Source: Paractinoplanes maris (GTDB lineage Bacteria; Actinomycetota; Actinomycetes; Mycobacteriales; Micromonosporaceae). Taken from it: a DNA stretch of 64,000 bases. The DNA is taken from positions 248,001-312,000 of the forward strand of contig NZ_JALPVL010000015.1 in the NCBI RefSeq assembly GCF_023544465.1, written 5' to 3'. Within the stretch, counting starts at the first letter, position 1; every line of letters starts with the position of its first letter. A model generated the notes under the pieces. The model saw only the letters and a program-made list of their open reading frames with translations, was not told the DNA's origin and ran no database searches. Position numbers and translations under genes: made by a program. Of the stretch, positions 15,863-23,665 are shown one piece after another.

Positions 15863-16219
15863 ATGGCTGTCGTTCGCTTGCCCCTCATCGTCATCGACTG
15901 TCCCGATCCTGGCGCGCTTGCCCGGTTCTATGGTGCGATGCTGGATTGGAAGGTCGACGTCTCCGCCGACCGGGCTTCGGCCTGCGGTGGGGACGGCCGG
16001 TGCATCTCCTTCCATCGGGTGGACGACTACGCGCCGCCGACGTGGCCGACCCAGGAGCGGCCTCAGCAGATGCACCTCGACATGCTCGTCGACGATCTCG
16101 ACGCGGCCGAGGCGGTGGTTGTCGATCTCGGTGCGACCAGGCATCCGGATCAATCCGATACGTCTTTCCGGATCTTCCTGGACCCGGCAGGCCACCCGTT
16201 CTGCCTCTGTTTGACCTGA
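15863..16219 (+). CDS. VOC-superfamily (glyoxalase/bleomycin-resistance fold) protein
   Basis: 118 residues, one VOC unit of paired beta-alpha-beta-beta-beta modules. Recognisable parts are VIDCPDPGALARFYGAMLDW at the start, the central MHLDMLVDDLDAAEAVVVDL with a likely metal-ligand His, and the ending RIFLDPAGHPFCLCL. Proteins of this small type (glyoxalase-like domain) act as dioxygenases, isomerases or drug-binding proteins; this one cannot be placed further. ATG at 15863 is chosen since the fold starts immediately after it. The 240 bases upstream hold no other gene I can support. Confidence 0.85.
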   Translation: MAVVRLPLIVIDCPDPGALARFYGAMLDWKVDVSADRASACGGDGRCISFHRVDDYAPPTWPTQERPQQMHLDMLVDDLDAAEAVVVDLGATRHPDQSDTSFRIFLDPAGHPFCLCLT

Positions 16220-16445
16220 TCCGGAAGGGTCCACAGCTTGGCGTCCGCCTGGCTCATCAGGCAGTCAGAATCCGCTTACCGAGCAGGTCCAAGCCGGGGC
16301 GGCCGGTACGGATCCGACGTGGCGGCGAGCCGAACACCGGCACGACCAGTCGGCGCCGGGCCGAAGTCACCTCGATGGTTTCTTGGGGCGTCGATACGGC
16401 GCCGGACGTTGGTCACTGTTCGTGGGACAGAACCTCGAAGCGTCG

Positions 16446-16663
16446 TCAGGTGTCGTAGTAGCCGTCCCACGGCTCGTGGAAGCCCAGGTGGTCGGGGTAG
16501 AGCTCGACCCGACCGCCGTCGCCGGCTCGCTCACTCGAGGTGTCAACCAGGCCGAGCGATGCACGTACGCGTTTTGGTTCCAGCCGGCGCAGAAGAACAG
16601 GCCTCCGTCGAAGCGGCCGATCTTGCCCGTCCGGTAGCCGGATTCGTGGGCGATGGGGATCAA
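16446..16663 (-). pseudogene. Remnant of an actinobacterial HycA-like protein with internal deletion and frameshift
   Basis: One minus-strand frame begins at ATG 16663 with IPIAHESGYRTGKIGRFDGG and LFFCAGWNQNAYVHRS, which looks like the N-terminus of a roughly 150-residue actinobacterial family. A different frame then gives GLVDTSS and ELYPDHLGFHEPWDGYYDT followed by a stop at 16446, the typical C-terminus of the same family. The middle 60 or so residues are missing and the frame changes between the two parts, so the gene is broken. The family name (formate-hydrogenlyase regulator-like) is from memory; the function is unknown. Confidence 0.6.
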
Positions 16664-16793
16664 TTCGGCCCGTTACACGGGCTCGACCTGGCAGGCGACC
16701 GGCGGCGCGCCCGCCGGCTCGGGGCGGAGCCGGCGGGCGGTGGGAACCGCTGCGGATCAGCGGCCGCACTGGTGGGAAGAGAGAGCGCCGGGA

Positions 16794-17798
16794 TCAGCGG
16801 TAGGGCGGGAAGCGGCCGGTCAATGATTCCGGGGTGGGGGTGCCGACGAGCTTCTCGAAGGCACGGGGTTCGGTGATGACCCGCCAGGTGTGGAACGGCT
16901 GGCGGCCCGACGCGAACTGGGACTTGTAGCGGAACAGCGAATCGGCCGAGCCGCCGACGCCGCCACCGAGGTGGTAGACCGTGTTGCCGCGGGCGCGGCC
17001 CCAGGTGCGTACCTCGTGGTAGAGCAGTTTGTCGGCGTAGTGGATCGGCGCGTCGGCGGTGGACTGCAGGTGGGTGTGCATGATTCCGCCGTACTCGAAG
17101 AAGAGGTTTCCCCCGAGCACGCGGCCGTCGTGGAGCGCGACGGCGAGGTGGGCGTGGTCGCGCAGGGCGGTGCGCAACGCGGTGAAATAGGCGGCGTCGA
17201 AGAAGTAGAACTCGGTGGCGCCCACGCGGCGCATGGTCGCGTGGTAGGTCTCGATCCAGTCGTCGAGCAGGGTCCAGTCGTCGAAGACGATGTCGACCCC
17301 GGCCCGCCGGGCCTTGTTGATCTGGTTGCGGTGGCTGCGGTGGGTCTGCGACCAGATCTCGTCCAGGCTGAGCGTGAGATCGATCGACACCGTCTCGCCG
17401 TGGGTCACCACCGTCCCCGCCGCCTCCAGCGCGGACCGGAAGAACGGCAGCAGCGGGTGCAGGCGGGCGAAGACGGTCACCACACCCTGCGTGCAGAGCA
17501 GCTCGGTCATCGCGCCGGCCGCGCGTGACCAGAAGGCAGCATCGTTGCTGCCGACGGGGCCTGGATATCCGTACGGCGAGGTCGCGTCCTGCAGGTCGGT
17601 GTCGGGCACCGGCCTGAGCAGCAGGGGAACCAGAAGGACGCGTCCCGCCTCGGAGTATCGGAAAGCCACCGGAGTGCCGCCGGTCAGGCCGGCGTCGAGG
17701 CGCACGTACTCGGGGACGTGGTAGATGTCGTGCCGGACCCGGTCGAGTGCCTCCTTCCAAGCCGGGTCCGGGGGTGACAGCACTGCGGCATCGGCCAT
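16794..17798 (-). CDS. FemAB-like GNAT acyl/aminoacyltransferase, copy A
   Basis: 334 residues with two tandem GNAT-like halves, as in FemAB/Lif and in acetyltransferases of EPS loci. Landmarks: SPYGYPGPV near residue 85, SHRNQINKARRAGVDIVFDD, then YYFF-like EFYFFDAAYFTAL and the acyl-binding end HLGGGVGGSADSLFRYKSQF. FemAB proteins use aminoacyl-tRNA or acyl donors to modify cell-wall or lipid-linked glycans in the cytoplasm. ATG at 17798 follows a strong AGGAGG site. It is the last gene of the operon, 2 bases after the monooxygenase, and is closely related to copy B at 19040-20053. Confidence 0.88.
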   Translation of the reverse strand: MADAAVLSPPDPAWKEALDRVRHDIYHVPEYVRLDAGLTGGTPVAFRYSEAGRVLLVPLLLRPVPDTDLQDATSPYGYPGPVGSNDAAFWSRAAGAMTELLCTQGVVTVFARLHPLLPFFRSALEAAGTVVTHGETVSIDLTLSLDEIWSQTHRSHRNQINKARRAGVDIVFDDWTLLDDWIETYHATMRRVGATEFYFFDAAYFTALRTALRDHAHLAVALHDGRVLGGNLFFEYGGIMHTHLQSTADAPIHYADKLLYHEVRTWGRARGNTVYHLGGGVGGSADSLFRYKSQFASGRQPFHTWRVITEPRAFEKLVGTPTPESLTGRFPPYR

Positions 17799-17800
17799 AG

Positions 17801-19030
17801 TCAACCTCCTGTGGGTAGGGGCGCCGCCCGGGCGGACGGCGCGGAGGGGGCGGCGCCGGGGCGGCGGCGTGCCCGAGTCCATCGTCGTGCGTTCAGTGCC
17901 CAGCGAAGCATGGCCCGCGGCACCGCCTGCTGGGTAGCCCGGTGCAGCAAATAGCGCCATAGTGGATATTCGCCGCGGCGGTCGGAAAGCGCGTAGGAGA
18001 AGCGGATCGACGGCAGGCCGGCGTAATCCGGCATCCGCTCGAACCACTCGCTACTGGCCAGGGCGGCCCGTTGCAGCGGGGCGAGGGCGGCGCGGCGGCG
18101 ATGCTCGTACCGTTCCAGGGCCGCGGCCAGCGGCCCGCCCGACGACAGCGCGTCGGCCAGCGCCATCGCGTCCTGCAGGGCCAGCTTGGTGCCCGAGCCG
18201 ATGGCGTAGTGGGTGGTGTGCGCGGCGTCGCCCATCAGCACCACGTTGCCGTTGTCCCAGCGCTGGTTGGTGACGCGGCGGAAGTTCATCCACCCGGTGC
18301 CCCCGGAGTCCGCCCGGTGGTCGACCAGTCGCTGTCCGTCCAGGTGGGCCGCGAAGATGGTCTCGAGGCGGGCGCAACCGGCCTCGGCGTCGAGCCGGTC
18401 GAGCTCGAGCGCGGCCCACGTGGTGGGCGTGCACTCGACGATGAAGGTGCTCGTGGTGTCGTCGAACGGGTAGGCGTGGAACCAGATCCAGCCGGCCGGG
18501 GTCCGCTCGAAGCCGAACGTGAACGTGCGGAACACGTGTGAGGTCCCGAGCCAGATGTACTTGTTGCCACCCATCTCGACCGACGTGCCGAAATGGGACG
18601 CGTCCAGTGCCCGCAGGGAACTGCCGGCACCGTCGGCCGCCACGATCAGATCCGAGTCCGGGATGTCGGCCTCGGAAGCCGACCACCGCACGTCCACCCC
18701 GAGCGACAGAGCGCGGGACTCGAGCAAGGACAGCAGCTTGTGCCGCCCCAGGCTGAAGCCGTACCCCGCGAGATGGGTGACTTCCTTACCGGTGGCCCGC
18801 ACCTCGTACTCGTCCCACTGGCAGGCCGCCTCCCATATCTGCCCGGCGCTGACCGGGTCGTAGGCGAACAGGTCGTCGAGCAGGTCGTCCCAGAACACGA
18901 CCCCCCACCCGTACGTGGTCCCGCGCGGGTTGCGCTCGAGAACGGTGACCTCGTGGCCGGGATCGGCGAGCTTGGCCAGCACCGCGAAGTACAGACCGGC
19001 GGGGCCACCGCCGACACAGGTGATCCGCAT
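17801..19030 (-). CDS. FAD-dependent aromatic-ring monooxygenase (anthraniloyl/salicylyl-CoA hydroxylase-like)
   Basis: 409 residues. The N-terminus has the ADP-binding loop CVGGGPAGLYFAVLAKL, a YGWGVVFWDDLLDDLF segment characteristic of aryl-CoA and VioD-type hydroxylases, and near residue 266 the FAD-ribityl motif VVLMGDAAHTTHYAIGSGTK. Family members hydroxylate aromatic acyl-CoA or tryptophan-derived rings with NAD(P)H and O2. The C-terminal 30 residues are Arg/Ala/Pro-rich and may be disordered. It is packed between two FemAB genes (9-base and 2-base gaps) in a polysaccharide operon, which suggests hydroxylation of an acyl or aminoacyl group that decorates the polymer. That role is inference. 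Confidence 0.85.
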   Translation of the reverse strand: MRITCVGGGPAGLYFAVLAKLADPGHEVTVLERNPRGTTYGWGVVFWDDLLDDLFAYDPVSAGQIWEAACQWDEYEVRATGKEVTHLAGYGFSLGRHKLLSLLESRALSLGVDVRWSASEADIPDSDLIVAADGAGSSLRALDASHFGTSVEMGGNKYIWLGTSHVFRTFTFGFERTPAGWIWFHAYPFDDTTSTFIVECTPTTWAALELDRLDAEAGCARLETIFAAHLDGQRLVDHRADSGGTGWMNFRRVTNQRWDNGNVVLMGDAAHTTHYAIGSGTKLALQDAMALADALSSGGPLAAALERYEHRRRAALAPLQRAALASSEWFERMPDYAGLPSIRFSYALSDRRGEYPLWRYLLHRATQQAVPRAMLRWALNARRWTRARRRPGAAPSAPSARAAPLPTGG

Positions 19031-19039
19031 GGGGCACTC

Positions 19040-20053
19040 CTAACGGTAGGGCGGGAAGGTGCCGGACTCGTCGGTGTCCCGGCCGGCGGCGGAGACCAGA
19101 TCCTCGTACGCCATCCGGTCGGTCACGACGCGCCAGGTGTGGAACGCGTGCCGCCGCGGCGAGAACCCGGCCTTGTACGAGAACAGCGAATCCTGTTCGC
19201 CACCTTTGCCCCCGCCCAGGTGGAAGACGGTGTCACCGCGCGCCTTGCACCAGCGCCGGACCTCGTCGTAGAGCAACTCGTCGGCGTATCGCTTGGGCGC
19301 CCGCCGGGTCGACGAGACGTAGCCGGTGGCGATGCCGTGATGCTCGAAGAACGTGTTGCCGCCGACCACTTCGCCGTCCTCGAGCGCGACCGCGAGGTGC
19401 ATCCGGTCGCCCATCACGTCGTGCAGGGCGGCCAGGTGCTCGTGGCTGAAGAAGTAGTAGCCCGACGCGCCGACCCGCCGCATGTTGTCGTGGTAGACCT
19501 CGACCCATTCGCCGAGCCGGTCCCAGTCGTCGAAGACCACCTCGGTGCGGGCCCGTCGCGCGCGGTTGATGTGGTTGCGGTGGTCGCTGCGGGTCTGTTT
19601 CCACATCTCGTCGAGGCTGACCGTGAGGTCCATCGAGACGGTCTCGCCGTGGTGCACCATCGTGCCGAACCGGCCCAGCACGGTCAGCGGCGCGGGCAGC
19701 AGCGGGTGCATGCGGACGAAGGCCGTCACGATCCCCTCGTCGCGCAGCGTCTCGAGCATCGCCACGCCGGCCCGCTCCCAGAAGTCGCGGTCGCCGGGCA
19801 TCGCATCGCTGACCGGCCCCGGATACCCGTACGGGGAAAGGCCGTCGCGCAATCCGGTGCCGGGGATGTCGCGGAGGATCAGCGGGAGAAGCAGCTGGCG
19901 GTCGCCGTCGGAATACCAGAAGGCGGCCGGCGTGCCCGAATACAGAGCCGCGTCGAGCGTGACATAGCCGGGCAGGTGGTAGGTGTCGTGCCGGGTGCGG
20001 TGCAGAGCCTCCTTCCACTCCCGGGCCGCCGGTCCCACGAGCGCTGCGGTCAT
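19040..20053 (-). CDS. FemAB-like GNAT acyl/aminoacyltransferase, copy B
   Basis: 337 residues, collinear with copy A from end to end: EWKEALHRTRHDTYHLPGYV, LSPYGYPGPVSDAMPG, SDHRNHINRARRARTEVVFD, GYYFFSHEHLAALHDVM and HLGGGKGGEQDSLFSYKAGF all have matching segments, and both end in GTFPPYR or GRFPPYR. The two genes are therefore a duplicated pair on either side of the monooxygenase. Predicted to transfer an acyl or aminoacyl group in the cytoplasm. The ATG at 20053 overlaps the TGA of the lipoprotein gene in an ATGA junction. Confidence 0.88.
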   Translation of the reverse strand: MTAALVGPAAREWKEALHRTRHDTYHLPGYVTLDAALYSGTPAAFWYSDGDRQLLLPLILRDIPGTGLRDGLSPYGYPGPVSDAMPGDRDFWERAGVAMLETLRDEGIVTAFVRMHPLLPAPLTVLGRFGTMVHHGETVSMDLTVSLDEMWKQTRSDHRNHINRARRARTEVVFDDWDRLGEWVEVYHDNMRRVGASGYYFFSHEHLAALHDVMGDRMHLAVALEDGEVVGGNTFFEHHGIATGYVSSTRRAPKRYADELLYDEVRRWCKARGDTVFHLGGGKGGEQDSLFSYKAGFSPRRHAFHTWRVVTDRMAYEDLVSAAGRDTDESGTFPPYR

Positions 20054-21177
20054 CTGATTGCTCCTAACACAAAGGCGTTGAGCGCCATGTTGGCGGCGAA
20101 CTGGTCGTTGACGACCTGATGGCTCTCCAGCCGTTGCTGGACGGCCGGGTCGGAGCGGCCGAGCTTGACGAACCCGTCCGAGAACCACCCGTTGTCCGAG
20201 CCGGTGCCGTCCACATTGGCCCGATAGGTTGTGCCGCTGGGCCAGACGACGCGGGTCAGCGTGCGGGAAAAGGCCGCGAGGTCGGCCTTGGTCCAGAAGC
20301 GGCCGCGGTCGCGGGCTTCCACCACGTACGCCAGCACACCGTTGCCGTGGCTGACGTCCTGGCCCGGCCGCTGGGCCGAACCCCACACGTCGCTCCAGAA
20401 GTAGGCGGTCGCCTCGGCCGGGTTGCGGCGCATCTGTTGCCGCAGCCCGCCGCTGTGCCCCGGCACGTGCTGGTCGACGTCGGCGACGACCGTCTGGAGG
20501 CGCTTTTTGCGGGCCGGGTCGCCGGTCACCCGGGACAGGTTGAGCGCGATCAGACCCCAGTGCGACGCCATGTGCGTCCGTTCCCGATAGATCGTGTCCT
20601 CGGGCCCGCGCGCGTGCCACTTGTCGAAGACGTTCTTCTCGGCGAAGGCCAGCAGGCGGTCGAACCGGGCGCGGTACTGCACGTTGCCGTACACGGATTC
20701 GTTCTCCCGCATGGCCACCAGCAGCGCCGTCCCGTACCGCCAGAAGTAGCTCTCGTAGAGCGGGACCTCGTCGCCGTCCTCGTTGGCCGACGTCCACCCC
20801 AGATAGCCGCCGCGGACGGGTTTCGCCGAGCCGGTCACGTTCTCGACGAACTGCAGGGCCCGGTCGAGGTAGCGGCGCTCGCCGGTGGCCCGGAACATCG
20901 CCACGCAGGCGTCGACCGAGTAGGAGAGCTCGTAGTGGTCCCAGCTGTCGCCCGAGCTGCTCAGCGGCAGCCCCACCTCGGCCTGGTAGTTCCAGCCGCG
21001 CAGGAAGATCCCGGCCCAGTGGCTGACCGGCTTCAGGGTGGCCGCCTTCACCACCGGTTCGGGCTCGGCGGGCAGCGGCGACAGGGTCGCGGTCGATTCG
21101 TCCTGTGGTGTGGTGCAGGCGGCGAGCGAGCCGAGTGCGGCCAGCAGCAACGCCCGGCGGCCGATGTGCGCGGTCAC
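20050..21177 (-). CDS. Exported lipoprotein with predicted alpha/alpha-toroid fold (polysaccharide-modifying enzyme?)
   Basis: 375 residues. The N-terminus is a lipoprotein signal with lipobox (LLLAALGSLAACT). The mature part is rich in helices with repeated aromatic and charged residues, e.g. GDSWDHYELSYSVDACVAMF, ALQFVENVTGSAKP, SHWGLIALNLSRVTGDPARK and YFWSDVWGSAQRPGQDVSHG, a pattern of (alpha/alpha)6 barrels found in glycoside hydrolases, lyases and glucuronyl C5-epimerases. Placed between Wzy-like and FemAB genes, it likely acts on the secreted polymer. I cannot name the reaction. GTG at 21177 overlaps the stop of the polymerase gene (GTGA). Confidence 0.72.
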   Translation of the reverse strand: MTAHIGRRALLLAALGSLAACTTPQDESTATLSPLPAEPEPVVKAATLKPVSHWAGIFLRGWNYQAEVGLPLSSSGDSWDHYELSYSVDACVAMFRATGERRYLDRALQFVENVTGSAKPVRGGYLGWTSANEDGDEVPLYESYFWRYGTALLVAMRENESVYGNVQYRARFDRLLAFAEKNVFDKWHARGPEDTIYRERTHMASHWGLIALNLSRVTGDPARKKRLQTVVADVDQHVPGHSGGLRQQMRRNPAEATAYFWSDVWGSAQRPGQDVSHGNGVLAYVVEARDRGRFWTKADLAAFSRTLTRVVWPSGTTYRANVDGTGSDNGWFSDGFVKLGRSDPAVQQRLESHQVVNDQFAANMALNAFVLGAIR

Positions 21178-22382
21178 GCCGGCACCTCCTGATGATCGGG
21201 TTGAACAGAGGGGACCGACGCCGCGGCCGCCGCCATCGCGGCGAACAGCCAGGCCAGCCGGGAGTCGTAGTAGTCGCCGGAGAACAGGCTGCTCAGCCCG
21301 ACGAAGACGGCGGCGGCCACGGCCAGGCCGGTCAGCTGCGGCCGGAGCCCGCCGCCGCGCACGGTCGCGGTCCACAGCAGTACGGCTGCGGTGAGCAGCC
21401 CGATGCCGATCAGGCCGCCCTCGGCGGCGACGCCGAGCACGTAGTTGTGCGGGTATTCGACGAACTGGTTGACTCCGATGTAGCCGTAGAAGCCGTCCAG
21501 CCCGGCGCCGGCCAGCGGATGCTCGACCGCCAGCCGCCACGCCGCCGCCCAGATGTCGGTGCGGTCGGAGAGGTAACGGTCCTGCACGGTCTGCTCGACG
21601 AACCGCTCCTGGAACAGGTTGGTGAACGCGGGCGGGGCCAGCGCCCAGATCGCCGCCACCGCCACCGCGACGAAGGCGAAGGCACCGGCGATCGCCCCGG
21701 GGTGCAACCGGCGCCGGATCTTGAAGAGCGCCACCGCTCCCACGGCCGCACCGGCGAGCAGACCGGCCCGGGAGCCGGAGAGCACGGCGGCCAGGCCGAA
21801 CAGCGGAGTGGCCAGCAGCGGCAGCAGGCGGCGGTGGAACAGGGCCAGTGCCACCGCGCTGATGATGCCGAGGATCTCGATGCGGACGAAAACGTTGGGG
21901 CCGCCGCCGAACGCCGAATACCGGCCCTGATCGCCCGGGCCGTTGACAAAGAGCGCGGCCAGCGCGAAGACGATCGCGGCGACATAGAACAGCAGGAACG
22001 CCGTGCGCACGACCGCTTCCGGGTTGCCCACGGCGTAGACGTAGAAAGCGACGACCAGGGCGCCCATCAGCACCAGGTCGAGCGTCTGCGGCCCGACCCG
22101 CGAGGCGGCCGGCGACCACAGCGCCGAGGCGATCTGGAACAGGAAGAACAGCAGGGTGGCGACGAGCCAGCCCTCGCGTCGCCCGCCCGCCGGGACCCGG
22201 GGCCGGCGGGCGACGTCGACCAGCAGCACGGCCAGTGCCACCAGCAGACCGGCCACCCGCAGGTCGACCCAGGCCAGATCGGTGTATCCGGCCCGGTCGA
22301 GCGTGAACCGGCCGCCGATGGCCACCAGGATCAGGATCAGCCCGGGCGCCAGGAAGACCCGCGGGGTGCGCAGCCACGTCAT
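21174..22382 (-). CDS. O-antigen ligase/Wzy-type polysaccharide polymerase
   Basis: 402 residues with about 10-12 membrane helices. The Wzy_C/O-antigen-ligase signature is seen around residues 180-320: LSGSRAGLLAGAAVGAVALF, then a periplasmic loop with DRYLSDRTDIWAAAWRLAVE, HPLAGAGLDGFYGYIG and the conserved EYPHNYVLGVAAEGGLIG, where the His is characteristic. It joins lipid-linked repeat units outside the membrane. ATGA overlap with the flippase upstream (22379-22382) and GTGA overlap with the lipoprotein downstream show tight coupling. Confidence 0.88.
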   Translation of the reverse strand: MTWLRTPRVFLAPGLILILVAIGGRFTLDRAGYTDLAWVDLRVAGLLVALAVLLVDVARRPRVPAGGRREGWLVATLLFFLFQIASALWSPAASRVGPQTLDLVLMGALVVAFYVYAVGNPEAVVRTAFLLFYVAAIVFALAALFVNGPGDQGRYSAFGGGPNVFVRIEILGIISAVALALFHRRLLPLLATPLFGLAAVLSGSRAGLLAGAAVGAVALFKIRRRLHPGAIAGAFAFVAVAVAAIWALAPPAFTNLFQERFVEQTVQDRYLSDRTDIWAAAWRLAVEHPLAGAGLDGFYGYIGVNQFVEYPHNYVLGVAAEGGLIGIGLLTAAVLLWTATVRGGGLRPQLTGLAVAAAVFVGLSSLFSGDYYDSRLAWLFAAMAAAAASVPSVQPDHQEVPA

Positions 22383-23665
22383 CGTGGTTCACCGGTCAGG
22401 CGGTTGGCGACCAGCGCGAAGAGCAGGCACGAGCCGTAGCCGACGAGGGAGCCGTAGGCCGCGCCCAGGATGCCGAAGGCCGGGATGAGCGTGAGGTAGG
22501 CGACGAAGCTGACCACGAAACCGGTGATCTCGGCGGCCGACACCAGGCTGCCGCGGCCCTTGGCGATGAGCAGCCCGAGCGTCACCCGGGAGATGGCGTA
22601 GAGCCCGGCCGCGGCCACCAGCGGCACGATGACCGCCTTGGCCGGCGCGTAGTCCTGGCCGAAGACCGGCACGATGAGCAGGTAGAGCCCACCGGCGGCG
22701 ATCGGCGTGACCACCACGCAGTAGAGGCCGACGGCGAGCAGGATCGGGCGGGTCGGCAGGCCGCCGTTCTGGTGGTCCCGCCGCCACTTGCCCAGCCGCG
22801 AGTCGGCGTACGCCCGGATCGGCCAGGCCAGCAGCTCGGTCATCGTGGCCACGGCGGCATAGAGGCCGAGTGCCGAGGTCGAGGCGAGCGCCGGCAGCGC
22901 CAGCCGGTCCGAGCGCAGCATCGCCATGTTGGAGATGGCGGCCGGGAAGAGAGCCAGGCCCTCCTTGCGGACGAGGCGGTTGCGGTCGGGCAGGGCCGAT
23001 CCGTCCGGTGCCGGCCGGCGCAGCCACAGGACGATGTAGACGGTGGTCGGCACCAGACCGGCGATCAGGTAGGCGACGATCCAGAGTGCCGGCGTGGTGG
23101 TGTTCGCGACGAAGAGCACCACCAGCAGGCCGAGCAGCAGCAGCGCCTCGACGACCCGGCAGATCAGGAAGTCGCCGACCCGCCCGGCCGCGATGGCGAT
23201 CGCCCGGGTGGCCAGGCCGGCCACCTCGACCAGGGTGTAGAGGGTGATCAGCCCGATCACCAGCAGGCCCGGGTTGTAATGGCCGGGCGCCACCATTTCG
23301 AATCCGGCGGCCAGTGCGATTCCGGCCGCACAGGGGACGATCAAGAGCTTCCCGTACGCCCGGACGGCCGCGGCCGGGGTGATCTCGTGATAACTCGCCA
23401 CGAAGCTGCGCTCGGTGCCCAGCAACATGAACTGGGTGGCCAGATAGACGACCTGGAGCATGAGCGCGACCTCGCCGCGGTGCGCGGGGGCGAGGGCCCG
23501 GACCATCAGGATGTTCGCGACGAAGGCGACCCCGCCGGTGAGCAACTGGGACGCGAAGAGCTGGACGAAGGGTTCGCGCAGTTGCCCGCCGGCCCAGGCG
23601 ATCGCGCCGGTCCGCCGGGGAGGGGTGACCTCCGCCGCGGGGCGCTCCGCCTGGAGCTCACTCAT
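22379..23665 (-). CDS. Wzx-type polysaccharide flippase (MOP superfamily)
   Basis: 428 residues with about 12 hydrophobic helices and few polar loops, typical of the MATE-like oligosaccharide exporters. The first helix region reads FVQLFASQLLTGGVAFVANI and a central cytosolic loop has RNRLVRKEGLALFPAAISNM. It moves the undecaprenyl-linked repeat unit across the membrane for polymerisation by the next gene's product. The ATG at 23665 overlaps the end of the Wzz/kinase gene by 8 bases. Its place next to Wzy and Wzz supports the assignment more than any single motif. Confidence 0.86.
   Translation of the reverse strand: MSELQAERPAAEVTPPRRTGAIAWAGGQLREPFVQLFASQLLTGGVAFVANILMVRALAPAHRGEVALMLQVVYLATQFMLLGTERSFVASYHEITPAAAVRAYGKLLIVPCAAGIALAAGFEMVAPGHYNPGLLVIGLITLYTLVEVAGLATRAIAIAAGRVGDFLICRVVEALLLLGLLVVLFVANTTTPALWIVAYLIAGLVPTTVYIVLWLRRPAPDGSALPDRNRLVRKEGLALFPAAISNMAMLRSDRLALPALASTSALGLYAAVATMTELLAWPIRAYADSRLGKWRRDHQNGGLPTRPILLAVGLYCVVVTPIAAGGLYLLIVPVFGQDYAPAKAVIVPLVAAAGLYAISRVTLGLLIAKGRGSLVSAAEITGFVVSFVAYLTLIPAFGILGAAYGSLVGYGSCLLFALVANRLTGEPR

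Noticed and set aside
16220..16445. Plus-strand frames between the VOC gene and the gene remnant
   Set aside because: Irregular codon use, no motifs and no start site; most likely non-coding or decayed.
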